From Macrotrachela quadricornifera (lineage: Eukaryota; Rotifera; Eurotatoria; Philodinida; Philodinidae), in contig JAJEKB010021263.1 in assembly GCA_022393335.1 (NCBI GenBank), positions 1,571,227 through 1,635,226 of the forward strand: DNA of 64,000 nt, written 5' to 3'. This document shows, piece by piece, positions 24,058-33,947 of the stretch. The notes under the pieces are model-generated. The model had not been told where the DNA came from, searched no databases, and saw nothing but the letters and a program-made list of their open reading frames with translations. The translations under genes and the position numbers were made by a program. Numbering within the stretch: position 1 is the first letter of the stretch; each line of letters opens with the position of its first letter.

Positions 24058-26600
24058 CTCTCATACTACCACCTGGGATCTTTTCGAACCTCAGACCACT
24101 TCCATTGTACTTAATTCTCATAGCATAATAGATTAATACCTCCACTTTTAGATATGCATTGATAGATGTTAGTTTTACTCATTGATGATATTTGTTTGTA
24201 CTTTTCGAGTATTGTTAATACAATAAAATATATTGAAATACGTATCAACGTATTTTTATCGATTCGGGTCTTAATAGATCCCAGAGAGTAGAGTTGATTA
24301 CACATAAATTATTGATGTGAGGTTATTAGCAGTGAATCGTTGATGGACTTATTTACTCATATAATGAATTTTATATCACTTCGATAGAATTTTTTGTAAG
24401 AGTTCGTGTCATCTTAAAATGTGTACTTGAAATTGCTTTATAATTTTAAATGTAGATTGTTCTATCCAATTATCAGAAACTGATGCACCCATTTTGCAAC
24501 TGATATATATCTCATATATGTATATTTATCATTTCTATGCAAGCTGTCATTCATATATGTGTATATTTTTCCTTCTGTTATTCAGTGTACATGTCGGGGA
24601 TATTCCCTTGATAGCCTTTATATCTCTCTGATGATGTAATATGTTTGTTAAGTTTTTACACTTCACTTCATCTGGAATATAATCCTAAAAATTTCCATTG
24701 GATGTTGATCCAATAACTATATAAATAGCTGATACTTTTCTATGAATAATTATTACGTGAAACAATCATTCCATCTCTTTGACAGACTTCTGATTACCAG
24801 ACTGGCATTAACATCTATAATTTTTTTGATACAATCTTTGCTGGAACCAAACCGATTGAAATCTTTATCCAATGGCTTCAAAGAGACCTTTCAACGAAGA
24901 TTGTGATGAAATTTCCGATGAAGACTATTCAGATAACGCCAATAGTCCCACCGACGATGAAAGTGATGATGAAGATTCGGAAATACTAAAGGATCTACAA
25001 AGTAATTCGGAAGGATCTGAAGAAACTTCCACAGATGAAGATGATTGGTAAGAAAAAGCTGGTATAAGTTCCGCGGAAAGTGAAAGTGAAGATGATAGTC
25101 ATGAAGAACCATCAACATACCGTTCCAAACTCGAATCTACGAGCCAACATGTTATAGCAATGAAATAGCATTGGACATTCAGCTGTTAAAATACAGACAG
25201 TGAAAGGCACTTTTCAACTATTATTTACAGAAGACACGGTATCTATCATTGTTAGAGAGACCAATAGACGTGCACAAACGATTGCTGCCGCATGGTCTGA
25301 ACGAAATTCCGAAAAAAAAGGGCAATGGGAGGATACCAATAGTAAAGAAATTTAGGCATTCATTGGATTATTGTTACTTACAAGTGTCCAACTATCTCAA
25401 AACGAACATATTGATGAATTATGGTCGACAAATACTGGCAGACCCATATTTCGAGCAACTTTATCAAAAAACCGTATGAACAGCTTAATTCGGTTTTGCA
25501 GATTTGATCATGCAACCACACGAGATACAAGCATCAAAACATATAAGCTAGCTCCAATCAGTGAATTTTGGACTCTCTTTTTAGCACAGCTGCAGATATG
25601 CTATATTTCTGGTGGTGAAATGATAAATGATGATTAACTTATACCTACCTCTAGCCAATGTATTATGCGCAACAAGCCTACGAAGTATGGAATAAAAATA
25701 TTTTGGTGCTGCGCACTTTTTTGACCCCGAATGGTGAACGTTCAGAAAAATCATCCATATTCTGTTTCGATAGAAATCGTAAACTAGTGATCTATGTGAC
25801 AAAGAAAAACCAAGCGGTGATTCTTGTTTCATTGATACATTACGACACGGCAGTTAGTGAAGATATACACAAGAAGCCGGAAATAATCTTATATTACAAT
25901 CAAACAAAAAGTGGTGTAGACCACATGGATCGAATGGTCCAAACTTATTCGTGTAAACGACAAATCAATAGATGGCCGATGATATTTTTTTTAATATGCT
26001 TGATGTAGCGAGTATTGTAGCCTTTATTATATGGACCACGAAAAATTTTCAGTGAAGCCATGACAAGTTGTTTCGTCGACGATTATTTCTTCAACAACTA
26101 GGCCAGAGCCTTGTTGATGTTCATCTCAATCAACGTTACCAGAATCCGAAAGCAGTTCATCAAGGTATTCGATTAGCTGTGCAGAGTCTCGGTCTTTCAA
26201 TAACCCATCCGACAACTCCTGGATCGAAAACAGGTAGAAGATGATGTTGTTGACTCTGTTCAAGATCACATGATAAAAAAGTCGCTATGCAATGCTCAAC
26301 CTGTTACTTTTCTTATTGTTCGAATCATCGTAAAATAATTTGTGATATGTGCTTAGGATCTTTTAATGAAGATAAGAAAAAAAAGAAGAAATAAAGAAAA
26401 GAGACTGCTAGAAAATGGCACGATAAGATCTTTTTCTTTTGATTTACGTTAGTCTGTAATGCTCTTTCATATGTAATCATCATACTTACTCTACAGCTTG
26501 ATAGAAATATTACTCTTTTTCCCTAATTCAAAATTGAGATGGGATCCGTAACGATCCCAATCAAGAAAAAGTTTAGTGTTGGCAGGTGATAGTAAGAGGG
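24058..26600 (+). mobile_element. Dead piggyBac transposon, 2.5 kb
   Basis: The element is flanked by the piggyBac-typical TTAA on both sides (24054-24057 and 26601-26604). The terminal inverted repeats are CTCTCATACTACCACCTG at the left and CCCTCTTACTATCACCTG (complement) at the right, 15 of 18 identical. A broken transposase reads left to right inside. Confidence 0.9.
24872..26394 (+). pseudogene. piggyBac transposase, broken
   Basis: An acidic N-terminus (MASKRPFNEDCDEISDEDYS) stops at TAA 25049. The DDE_Tnp_1_7-like part follows in several frames: AFIGLLLLTSVQLSQNEHID, then LWSTNTGRPIFRATLSKNRM, then NSLIRFCRFDHATTRD. Next come fragments of the catalytic core (NKPTKYGIKIF) with part of the core deleted, then KPEIILYYNQTKSGVDHMDR and YSCKRQINRWPMIFF. 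A C-terminal Cys-rich domain (CSTCYFSYCSNHRKIICDMC) ends at TAA 26394. Several stops, frameshifts and an internal deletion show that it cannot encode an active enzyme. Confidence 0.85.
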
Positions 26601-26604
26601 TTAA

Positions 26605-27620
26605 AACTTGGTGAAATTATATCATAAAAAATATGTGGGACAAACGAACATAAAACCTTGAAACTCGATTATTTAACTTTGTCATAATGTTAATTGAATC
26701 CGAATATTTATCATTTCAGATCAATATGTTGATTTTATCAACATATATATCTTTTTTAACAAGATTTTGTTCAACAATTTCTTTCTATTATTGAAAACAT
26801 TACTCAATTTGACTTAATCTAATTATATATTTGCAATAATCGATTCAAATATGAGCTATTTTTCCAAGAGATATGCAAGAACTTCGAAGAAAAATCTACA
26901 TGTTACTTGTGTGTTCATGGTGCTTTCTTGTCAAATAGCCTTCTTTGACATCTTAACTAACTTTAAATTCAAACGCAAACAGTACATCTTGTAGTCCTGA
27001 GTGAGCTCTATAAAACAGTATATCTCGATATTGTGAAACGGATATACCATTGACAGATGAATTCGAAGTGTGATATCTTAAGTGTGGGCAAACATGACTA
27101 TGAAAACTCCTTTCTTTTCCGAAAAAGACGATGAAGTAATTAGGTGAAAATTGGTGTACCATCCTAAATATCGACACTCTTGTAGTAAAAGGGTAATTGC
27201 ACGAACTTTCCGGACAACCTAATATTAAATCATGCCAATTACTTTAACATAATGATCTAATTTTTTTTTCGAATACAATGCTGAAGAATGCCTTTATTAC
27301 TTATGTGGTGATATGTAGATATACGTCATCAATGGTGTAAATATTACATCATTTTAGATATAAAACAATGGATGATAATGATATATTTAATGCTAATAAT
27401 GAAGTCGCAATTATACCGAATAAGATTCTTTAAATATAAAGATAACTGATAAAATAGTCATAACGTAGTCAAATAATGGAATGATAAACGAGATTAAATG
27501 AAAGTTTTTTTAACAGGTGAATGTCACGCCACATCGTACGATATTTTAAATAGAAAAAAAAAAAAGTTTTCAAAGTTGATAAGAGATTTATTTGATATTT
27601 TATTTATAAATAAAATTTAA
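26605..27620. other. Intergenic, nothing recognised
   Basis: AT-rich sequence between the piggyBac element and the 3' end of the FAD monooxygenase gene. Short frames on the minus strand lack any recognisable domain. Confidence 0.45.
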
Positions 27621-29270
27621 TTAAAAAGTTTTTTTTATTATATTTAAATAATTTTTAATAAATGAATAAAAAATTTTAAAGAAAAATTTTGGTTTTAATA
27701 ATGTATATGGAGATTTTTCTTGAAAAACAACATGTATAAAAGCTGTTGTTAATTCTCCTGATTGTTCTGCACATTTAATTAACCAATATGTATACCATTG
27801 TAAAAATTTCATAAATAATGGTATTTTTGGTTGAAAATGACTTGATAGTAAATTATTTTGATTTCTTTGATAAGTTTTTATTAAACCATATTTATCTATT
27901 TTAATAAATTTTAATGTTGGTACAGCCCAATCATTTGTTATTGAAGTAAGCCAACATTCTTCAGTAATTAATGAAGCTTGTTTATTATAAATAAATGATA
28001 TATTTTTTAAAGAAATTTTTTTTTTAAATATTTTATTTAATTGTTTTGCTTGTCGACATGCATGTGTCATACCTTGACCATTTTTAGGATTAAATACACA
28101 CATTGAATCACCTAATAAAATAAAATTTTTTGGCCATTTTTTACCTAATAATTCAACATATTTTCTATGATCAAATGCACGTCTATATGGTAATAATGGA
28201 CTTAAAATTTTTGTTGATTTTAATATTAAATAATAATCAATAGGTAAATATTCTTTAATCCATTCTAAAAGATTTTCATATGAATCATTTGGTGGATATT
28301 CACCATTTACACAATAAACAGCAAAATTTGATATTAATCCTAATGAATTTATATCAGAAGTTTTTATTTTACGAATTGGTATTGTAAGAAAACCTTTATT
28401 ATAATGTGGAGCATGAGCGGCATTTCCACCAATATGTATTGAATCTAATAATAAATTTCCTGTTTTAAATCTTTCACCAACAAATGAAACATAACCTGTT
28501 CCAACATGTAATTGTTCAGTTGGAATAATTAAATTAAAATTTTGTTTTAACCATTTAATAGATGATGTATATCTTCCAGTACAATCAATTATAAAATCTC
28601 CATATAAATCATTTTGTAAATCGAAATTTAATTTTGAACGATATTTAATACCAAGAACAGAATTATTTGATTGATTAACAATTAATTGTATTACTTTAGT
28701 ATTACATATCCATTGAATTTGTTGATTATTATATTGTAAACATAATTCTTTTCTTAAAACAGTTTCTAATGTAAAACGATCAATACAAAACCAATAAAGA
28801 TCTTCAGTTAAATTTTTATTTAATAAACTATCACCAATTATAAAACGAAATTGATTTTTTAATGATGATATATGAGCACCATATTCATTAATTAATTTAT
28901 TTTTTAAATTTGGAAATAATTCAAATAAAATTTTACTTCCTTCACCTTGTAAAACATGTATTTGATAATTTTGATTAACACCTGAACGTCCTAATGAATT
29001 TGAATTTTTTAAATTACATCGATAATTTAATAATTCTTCAGGTGTTGATTTCATTAATATATCATTTAAAACATCATCACTTTCTATTATTGTTATTCGT
29101 TTAAAATATTTTGTTAAATAAGCAGCAGTTGTCATACCAGCAATACTTCCACCCATAATTATAGCATGGTCATATTTGATATCTAAATTATCTTTTATTA
29201 ATTTATTTCTATGAATTTTGTACAAAATTATTCCGATAATAATAATAATAAATAATATAATCCAATACAT
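27621..29270 (-). CDS. Membrane-anchored FAD-dependent monooxygenase (epoxidase-like)
   Basis: 549 aa, intronless. Residues 2-17 form an N-terminal membrane anchor (MYWIILFIIIIIGIILYKIH). The FAD dinucleotide-binding strand is DHAIIMGGSIAGMTTAAYL (GGSIAG at 40-45), followed by an acidic ribose-binding end (TIIESDD). NQNYQIHVLQGEGSKILFEL corresponds to the PQGRH.H.L..G....E.L.P block of bacterial FAD epoxidases and oxidoreductases. The second FAD motif is FILLGDSMCVFNPKNGQGM (GD and the GQGM loop). It is not a standard animal squalene monooxygenase, whose C-terminal motif differs. The start is the first ATG, at 29270. It lies 265 bp downstream of the oxidosqualene cyclase on the same strand, and I infer that it could epoxidise squalene or modify the cyclised product. 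Bacterial ancestry is likely but untested. Base composition matches the neighbours. Confidence 0.75.
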   Translation of the reverse strand: MYWIILFIIIIIGIILYKIHRNKLIKDNLDIKYDHAIIMGGSIAGMTTAAYLTKYFKRITIIESDDVLNDILMKSTPEELLNYRCNLKNSNSLGRSGVNQNYQIHVLQGEGSKILFELFPNLKNKLINEYGAHISSLKNQFRFIIGDSLLNKNLTEDLYWFCIDRFTLETVLRKELCLQYNNQQIQWICNTKVIQLIVNQSNNSVLGIKYRSKLNFDLQNDLYGDFIIDCTGRYTSSIKWLKQNFNLIIPTEQLHVGTGYVSFVGERFKTGNLLLDSIHIGGNAAHAPHYNKGFLTIPIRKIKTSDINSLGLISNFAVYCVNGEYPPNDSYENLLEWIKEYLPIDYYLILKSTKILSPLLPYRRAFDHRKYVELLGKKWPKNFILLGDSMCVFNPKNGQGMTHACRQAKQLNKIFKKKISLKNISFIYNKQASLITEECWLTSITNDWAVPTLKFIKIDKYGLIKTYQRNQNNLLSSHFQPKIPLFMKFLQWYTYWLIKCAEQSGELTTAFIHVVFQEKSPYTLLKPKFFFKIFYSFIKNYLNIIKKTF

Positions 29271-29535
29271 TATTAATAGAAAATAATATTATGAATAAAG
29301 AAAAACATTTTATATCGTTTTTTAGAATAGATAGGATGATTTTTTTACAAACATCTGGTGATATACTTTTCTCGTGTATTCATTGGATATATATATATTT
29401 TTTTTTTGTTATTTAAGATCATGCCATAATGATGAGTTTTACTCATATCATTTATCTTATAACTATATTTAACTATTATAAACTTTTTTTTTTCTTTATT
29501 AAAACAAATGAAAATATGTTATAAAAAAAAACAAA
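29271..29535. other. 265-bp spacer between the two triterpene genes
   Basis: AT-rich spacer between stop of the cyclase (29536) and start of the monooxygenase (29270). It is long enough for an independent promoter, and contains the sequence ATCATGCCATAAT at 29419-29431. Confidence 0.6.
29418..29433 (-). promoter_or_regulatory. Candidate upstream element, copy 1
   Basis: ATCATGCCATAAT (plus-strand reading) lies about 150 bp upstream of the monooxygenase ATG. A copy with one difference, ATCACGCCATAAT, lies at 31828-31840 about 135 bp upstream of the cyclase ATG, in the same orientation. Shared position and sequence suggest a common regulator; chance is not excluded. Confidence 0.35.
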
Positions 29536-31695
29536 TTATTGTTGTTTAATAAATCTTCCTAAAGCCCAAATAGGAAAAATATTTCTATAATTAGTATAAC
29601 TAATCATACAATTTCCATTAAAAACTCCACTAATACCATCTTGATTCCATTCTCCATTTGAAGATTGTTTATTAATTATAAATTGAATACCTTTACGAAT
29701 AATATTTATATCTGCTTTTGCAGATATTAATGATAAAATAGCCCAAGCTGTATTTATAACTTGAGATTGTTTATGATGAATATATGTTTTATAAACACAA
29801 CTTAAATAAGATTCTCCCCAACCACCATCTTGATTTTGTTTTGAAAGTAAAAATTCAACAGCTTTTGTAATTATTTTTGATTTTGGTGATTCACCAACTG
29901 TAATTAATGCTTCAATAGCAAACCATGTACCATATGTAAAACATACAGCCCAACTTCCATACCAACTTCCATCTGATTGTTGTTTTTTTTTAATAAATTC
30001 AATTCCACATTGAATTGCAATATCAATTTCTTTATATCTATAATTTAAAAATTGTTTTGATAAACGAAATTTCCATAATGCTTGTATACAAGCTGAAGTA
30101 CATTCTATATATGAATAATCAATCATTATTCCTTGAAATACTTCAGCAGGATTTAACCATTCTATCCAAATTCCTGAACGTTGAAGTTCATATGATGCCC
30201 AACCCCCATCTTTATTTTGTGTACTAAGAATAAAATCAATTGAATATTCTAAACGATCAGATGTTATTGTATGTGGACAATTAAATATTTGTTCATGTAA
30301 TAATAATGTTGTTTTAAGTCCTTCGGCAGTACAATCTGTTATTGGCCAACCATGATCACGTGTTGAAAAAGGCCATCCACCTTTTGATATATGACGATAA
30401 AATTTTTTATAATCTTTAACATCTTCTAAAACTTGACTTATATCTATATAATTATAAGCTAAATTTATAGAATTTGAAAATAAATGTGCTAATCCTGTTT
30501 CTAAAATAGCTTGAACTGAAAAAACAGTATCCCATAATTGTGAACCATTATAACCTTGAATTTTCATACCATCTTCACTTAACCATAAATAATCATTAAC
30601 ACGATTTAAATGTAATTGAAATTGTTTACTATGATGTCCTTTTGAATACCATATTGATAACATATTTATAAATTTATTAACAGGACCAATATTAATATAA
30701 TTTGTATGTTCATCTTCAGCTTCAATATAATTAATTAAAAATTCACTTGCTTTTTTACGTATATATTGATTATAAATAGTTTCATAAGTATTTGTAAAAA
30801 AATTTAATATTTTTAATAAATTTGTTTGAGGTGTATATAAATCTAATGAACTAATTGAATTTTTATATTGAGTAAAATCAATATTTTCATATTTTTCAAT
30901 ATATAATTCATTTCTTAATTGTAAAATAAGTGGAGTGATTTCTCCAACAATTTTTTCAGCATAAACATAACTCATTGGTAAATAAACCATTCTACAATGA
31001 CACCAATATCGAGAAGGATGAAATGGTAACCATTCAGGTAATAACCATAATTCAGGAAATAATGAATTAACACCTTCCCATGGCATTACACCTAAAACAC
31101 ATAACCAAAATTTTGCCCAACTTGGTGCATACATAGCGCCACCTTCTAGTTGAATAAAGTTATAAGCATTTTGTATTTTTTCATGTTGAAATGGTATTCC
31201 TAATAATCTTAATGATATATAATTTAATACAGTACCAAACATAGTTGATTTATTTTCAATATGAGTACCCCAACCACCATCAATTAATTGATGATTAAAT
31301 AAATATTTAATCATTTCAGATTTTTGTTCTTCTGTAAATTCAAATTTAGTTATATATGATGTTATTATTGCACCAGGTAATAAAAACATTGGTCCACCAT
31401 AATCTCCTGGCCAATGACCATCATCAACTTGTAATGATGAATAATGATTTATTCCATTTAATAGACATTTTATTACTGATGATGATAATTCATCGTTAAA
31501 TAAAGGAATTTTTAATTTTTCATATTGATTTTCATCAATATTTAATGGTTTATAATTTTGTTCAATTGCATATTGACGAAAAATTTTATCATTACTATTT
31601 GGATTTTCTTTATTAAAATCAATTGAAATTGAATTTTCATTTTTAAAATATTTCCATATTTGTTGACCACGATCACAAATTAATCGCCATGCCAT
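29536..31695 (-). CDS. Oxidosqualene cyclase, cycloartenol-synthase type
   Basis: 719 aa, intronless, ATG at 31695 (MAWRLICDRGQQIWKYF). Full-length for the family. It would cyclise 2,3-oxidosqualene to a protosterol. The catalytic motif is GWPITDCTAEGLK with Asp454 as the proton donor in DCTAE, the hallmark of oxidosqualene rather than squalene-hopene cyclases (DXDDTA). Other blocks are DDGHWPGDYGGPMFLLPG, WCHCRMVYLPMSYVYAEK, MKIQGYNGSQLWDTVFSVQ and several QW repeats (QDG/QNKDGGW, QSDGSWYGSW, QNQDGGWGESY). Two product-determining positions read Tyr382 (GYNGSQ) and Ile452 (PITDC). This is the cycloartenol-synthase state; animal and fungal lanosterol synthases have Thr and Val there. Together with the plant/protist-like wording, this points to a non-metazoan origin. 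A co-oriented FAD monooxygenase follows. Confidence 0.92.
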   Translation of the reverse strand: MAWRLICDRGQQIWKYFKNENSISIDFNKENPNSNDKIFRQYAIEQNYKPLNIDENQYEKLKIPLFNDELSSSVIKCLLNGINHYSSLQVDDGHWPGDYGGPMFLLPGAIITSYITKFEFTEEQKSEMIKYLFNHQLIDGGWGTHIENKSTMFGTVLNYISLRLLGIPFQHEKIQNAYNFIQLEGGAMYAPSWAKFWLCVLGVMPWEGVNSLFPELWLLPEWLPFHPSRYWCHCRMVYLPMSYVYAEKIVGEITPLILQLRNELYIEKYENIDFTQYKNSISSLDLYTPQTNLLKILNFFTNTYETIYNQYIRKKASEFLINYIEAEDEHTNYINIGPVNKFINMLSIWYSKGHHSKQFQLHLNRVNDYLWLSEDGMKIQGYNGSQLWDTVFSVQAILETGLAHLFSNSINLAYNYIDISQVLEDVKDYKKFYRHISKGGWPFSTRDHGWPITDCTAEGLKTTLLLHEQIFNCPHTITSDRLEYSIDFILSTQNKDGGWASYELQRSGIWIEWLNPAEVFQGIMIDYSYIECTSACIQALWKFRLSKQFLNYRYKEIDIAIQCGIEFIKKKQQSDGSWYGSWAVCFTYGTWFAIEALITVGESPKSKIITKAVEFLLSKQNQDGGWGESYLSCVYKTYIHHKQSQVINTAWAILSLISAKADINIIRKGIQFIINKQSSNGEWNQDGISGVFNGNCMISYTNYRNIFPIWALGRFIKQQ

Positions 31696-31827
31696 TTTAA
31701 TATTAAAACGTTTTAAAGTACTTTATGAATATGAGTATGAAAATGATATATTATTTATATGATGTAAGAATAAGATAAGAATTCGTTTTATTTGTTTTAT
31801 TTATCTGTATATCTTTATTATATTTTA

Positions 31828-31843
31828 TCACGCCATAATTGTT
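31828..31843 (-). promoter_or_regulatory. Candidate upstream element, copy 2
   Basis: ATCACGCCATAAT (plus-strand reading) lies about 135 bp upstream of the cyclase ATG; partner of the copy at 29418-29433. Confidence 0.35.
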
Positions 31844-33476
31844 CGATTGATTAGACTTTTAATGATTATTCTAGAAAACTTAATAAGATTTTATCAGTTT
31901 TTGTCAACATTTGTTGAATTATTATTTGAAATATTTTTGATAGAGACACTATTAAGAAAAATGTTGAAAGTTTCATTTCAACTTCAGTTTGATTATTAAT
32001 TAATTTTTCACTTGTTGATGACTGTATATTTTGTTCGAATATGATTGCATTTGATCATACGTCTAAGCAATAGAAGCAACGAAATAGTAGCTATTCCTAT
32101 CTTCCAGTCATAGTTTTTAATATTTATTAGAATCTCTTGAATATATCTGTTGTAGAATCTGCATATTTTTCATGACTATGATCTTGACTATACTACGAGC
32201 ATGATCAACATGGAAACAGCTTGCATTTTTTTCGAATCCAACGAGATTGAATTGAAGTTCAGTATTTTTCCTCTGGAAAAGTTACTTGTACAAAGTTTCT
32301 ATTGAAAAATGACGAGTATATGATTTTAAATCACATATATATCTTTAAAAAACAGTACATTATATACATAAAGATCTCGATTATAAGTATGATCAAATTA
32401 CTCTTTTAGGTGATGATAAATCAACGGATAGAAGAAAAACAAGTAAAATTTATCACACAGTCTCGCTTGGTCCTTTACCGTCAATTAAATTTTTCATATA
32501 GGTAATGCTACATCCAGTTCGAACTTCAATCTTCCATATTTTGTGATTTACGAAGCCAGATTATTAATTTCAAACTCGAAAGTTATAATGTACTCGCCGT
32601 TCTCTCATAATAGATCACATCGTTTCTATTTTATAGAATATTAATAAATTGTTGAAATCAGTAATGCGATTAGAATTCGTACTTCATTGAAGCATTCAAA
32701 AAAGAAACCCTAATCGACTCGTCTCCAGAGAATCGCCAAGAAATTCATTCAAAACTTCACCATTCCTGATGAATCTTGAGGAAGCCACCATATAGAGACT
32801 CCTCAAAGAGTTTTCTTTTTCTGGATTTAATTCTGTTAAGTGCATAAATGTTTCGAAAAGATATTAATATATATATTTTTAAATACAATCATATGATTAA
32901 CTGTAGACACTTCCGACTGGTATAAAAAGAAGAAAGAAGCTGAAGTCAAAGTATTAGACATTTTTTTTAAGCTAGAAAGTAAAATAAAAACACATTTATT
33001 TTGAAAGACAATGTATGTACAAACTGTAGATTAAAGTTTCATTATTAAAACAACGTTTTTTCATAGAAGTAAATTATCGTCTAATATTTTTAGAGTTCAT
33101 GGCATTTTTCAATGACACTATCATTGAAATTTTTCTTCAGTACAGTACATCGATATATATATATCGGCAGATAGATTATCTATCTATCTATCAGTATACT
33201 TTAGTGGAAGCAAAATTTCAGTCATAATATCACTGAAATATGTCATGTATTGGGTCATAATAACTTATTCTTCACATTTCAAGCCATTCCTGAAACAATT
33301 CCTGGAGATTCCTTAGAAACTTCCTCTGAAATCCCACAGAAGTTCATGTCAAGAAGTCCCGGAAAATTTTAGTGGGGATTCTTCTTGGATTAAACAAGGG
33401 CGGCTAATATCAATCTTGCAAGTCAATCATTAGTCATTTACGAGAGTGAGGGTGGCCTCAAAAATTTTCGATAAAT
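31844..33476. other. Intergenic; a small TATC microsatellite
   Basis: AT-rich. A short run of TATC repeats occurs near 33176-33193. No gene recognised. Confidence 0.45.
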
Positions 33477-33481
33477 GCCGA

Positions 33482-33839
33482 TATTAGAGGATGACATATA
33501 TCATCCTCTCGTTCTTCATATATGTCTTTTCTTTCTGTTCTTCATATGTCACATATGTTCACATCTCTTATCTGTTCTGTTAACATATGTGAATATACGA
33601 TGATGTATGTTCTACATTTCATCATCTATATTTTTGTCCATCTTCATTTCATCATCTTTTCGCATTGTCCATCCTCATTTCATCATTTTTCTTATTGTCC
33701 ATCTTCATTTCATCATCTTTTCTTTGTTGGATTTCGTCATATCTTTCTCTTGGTTCATCCCAGTATTTATAGTTCTGATTTATTTGCAATAAATCATTCA
33801 CTCACCAGTCATCTTCTATCATCGATCAACCCGCTCACA
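33482..33839 (+). repeat. 5' LTR, 358 bp
   Basis: It matches 38678-39045 almost throughout and ends CCCGCTCACA. The first bases are TATTAGAGG where the 3' LTR has TGTTAGAGG, so the canonical TG start is mutated here. It is rich in pyrimidines with repeated TTTCATCATC stretches. A TATTTATAG near 33764-33772 could be the promoter TATA region. Confidence 0.92.
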
Positions 33840-33841
33840 TT

Positions 33842-33859
33842 TGGTGCCGTGACCTGATT
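33842..33859 (+). other. Primer-binding site
   Basis: TGGTGCCGTGACCTGATT begins two bases after the 5' LTR; TGG is the expected complement of a tRNA CCA end. The tRNA species was not determined. Confidence 0.6.
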
Positions 33860-33947
33860 CGACGACATTCAACAACACGACGAACAACATCGAAGAAACC
33901 AGCGTTTCCCAACGACTATCTCGTGCTGTGTGGTTTATCCAGACTGA

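Noticed and set aside
24891..25118. Minus-strand frame rich in His and Leu
   Set aside because: It is the antisense shadow of the acidic piggyBac N-terminus.
27621..29270. Canonical squalene monooxygenase
   Set aside because: The C-terminal FAD loop (GDSMCVFNPKNGQGM) and the middle region resemble bacterial FAD oxidoreductases/epoxidases, not the animal enzyme.
29536..31695. Squalene-hopene cyclase
   Set aside because: The catalytic motif is DCTAE, not DXDDTA, and GYNGSQLWDT and HISKGGWPFSTRDHGW are oxidosqualene-cyclase blocks.
18660..31695. Bacterial contamination explaining the peroxiredoxin and triterpene genes
   Set aside because: They share the AT-rich codon style of their neighbours, sit among spliced genes and eukaryotic transposons, and the peroxiredoxin has an acceptor-like tract before its ATG.
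33522..33857. Open frame inside the 5' LTR (and its copy at 38718-39077)
   Set aside because: It is low-complexity repeat-derived sequence of the LTRs, not a gene.
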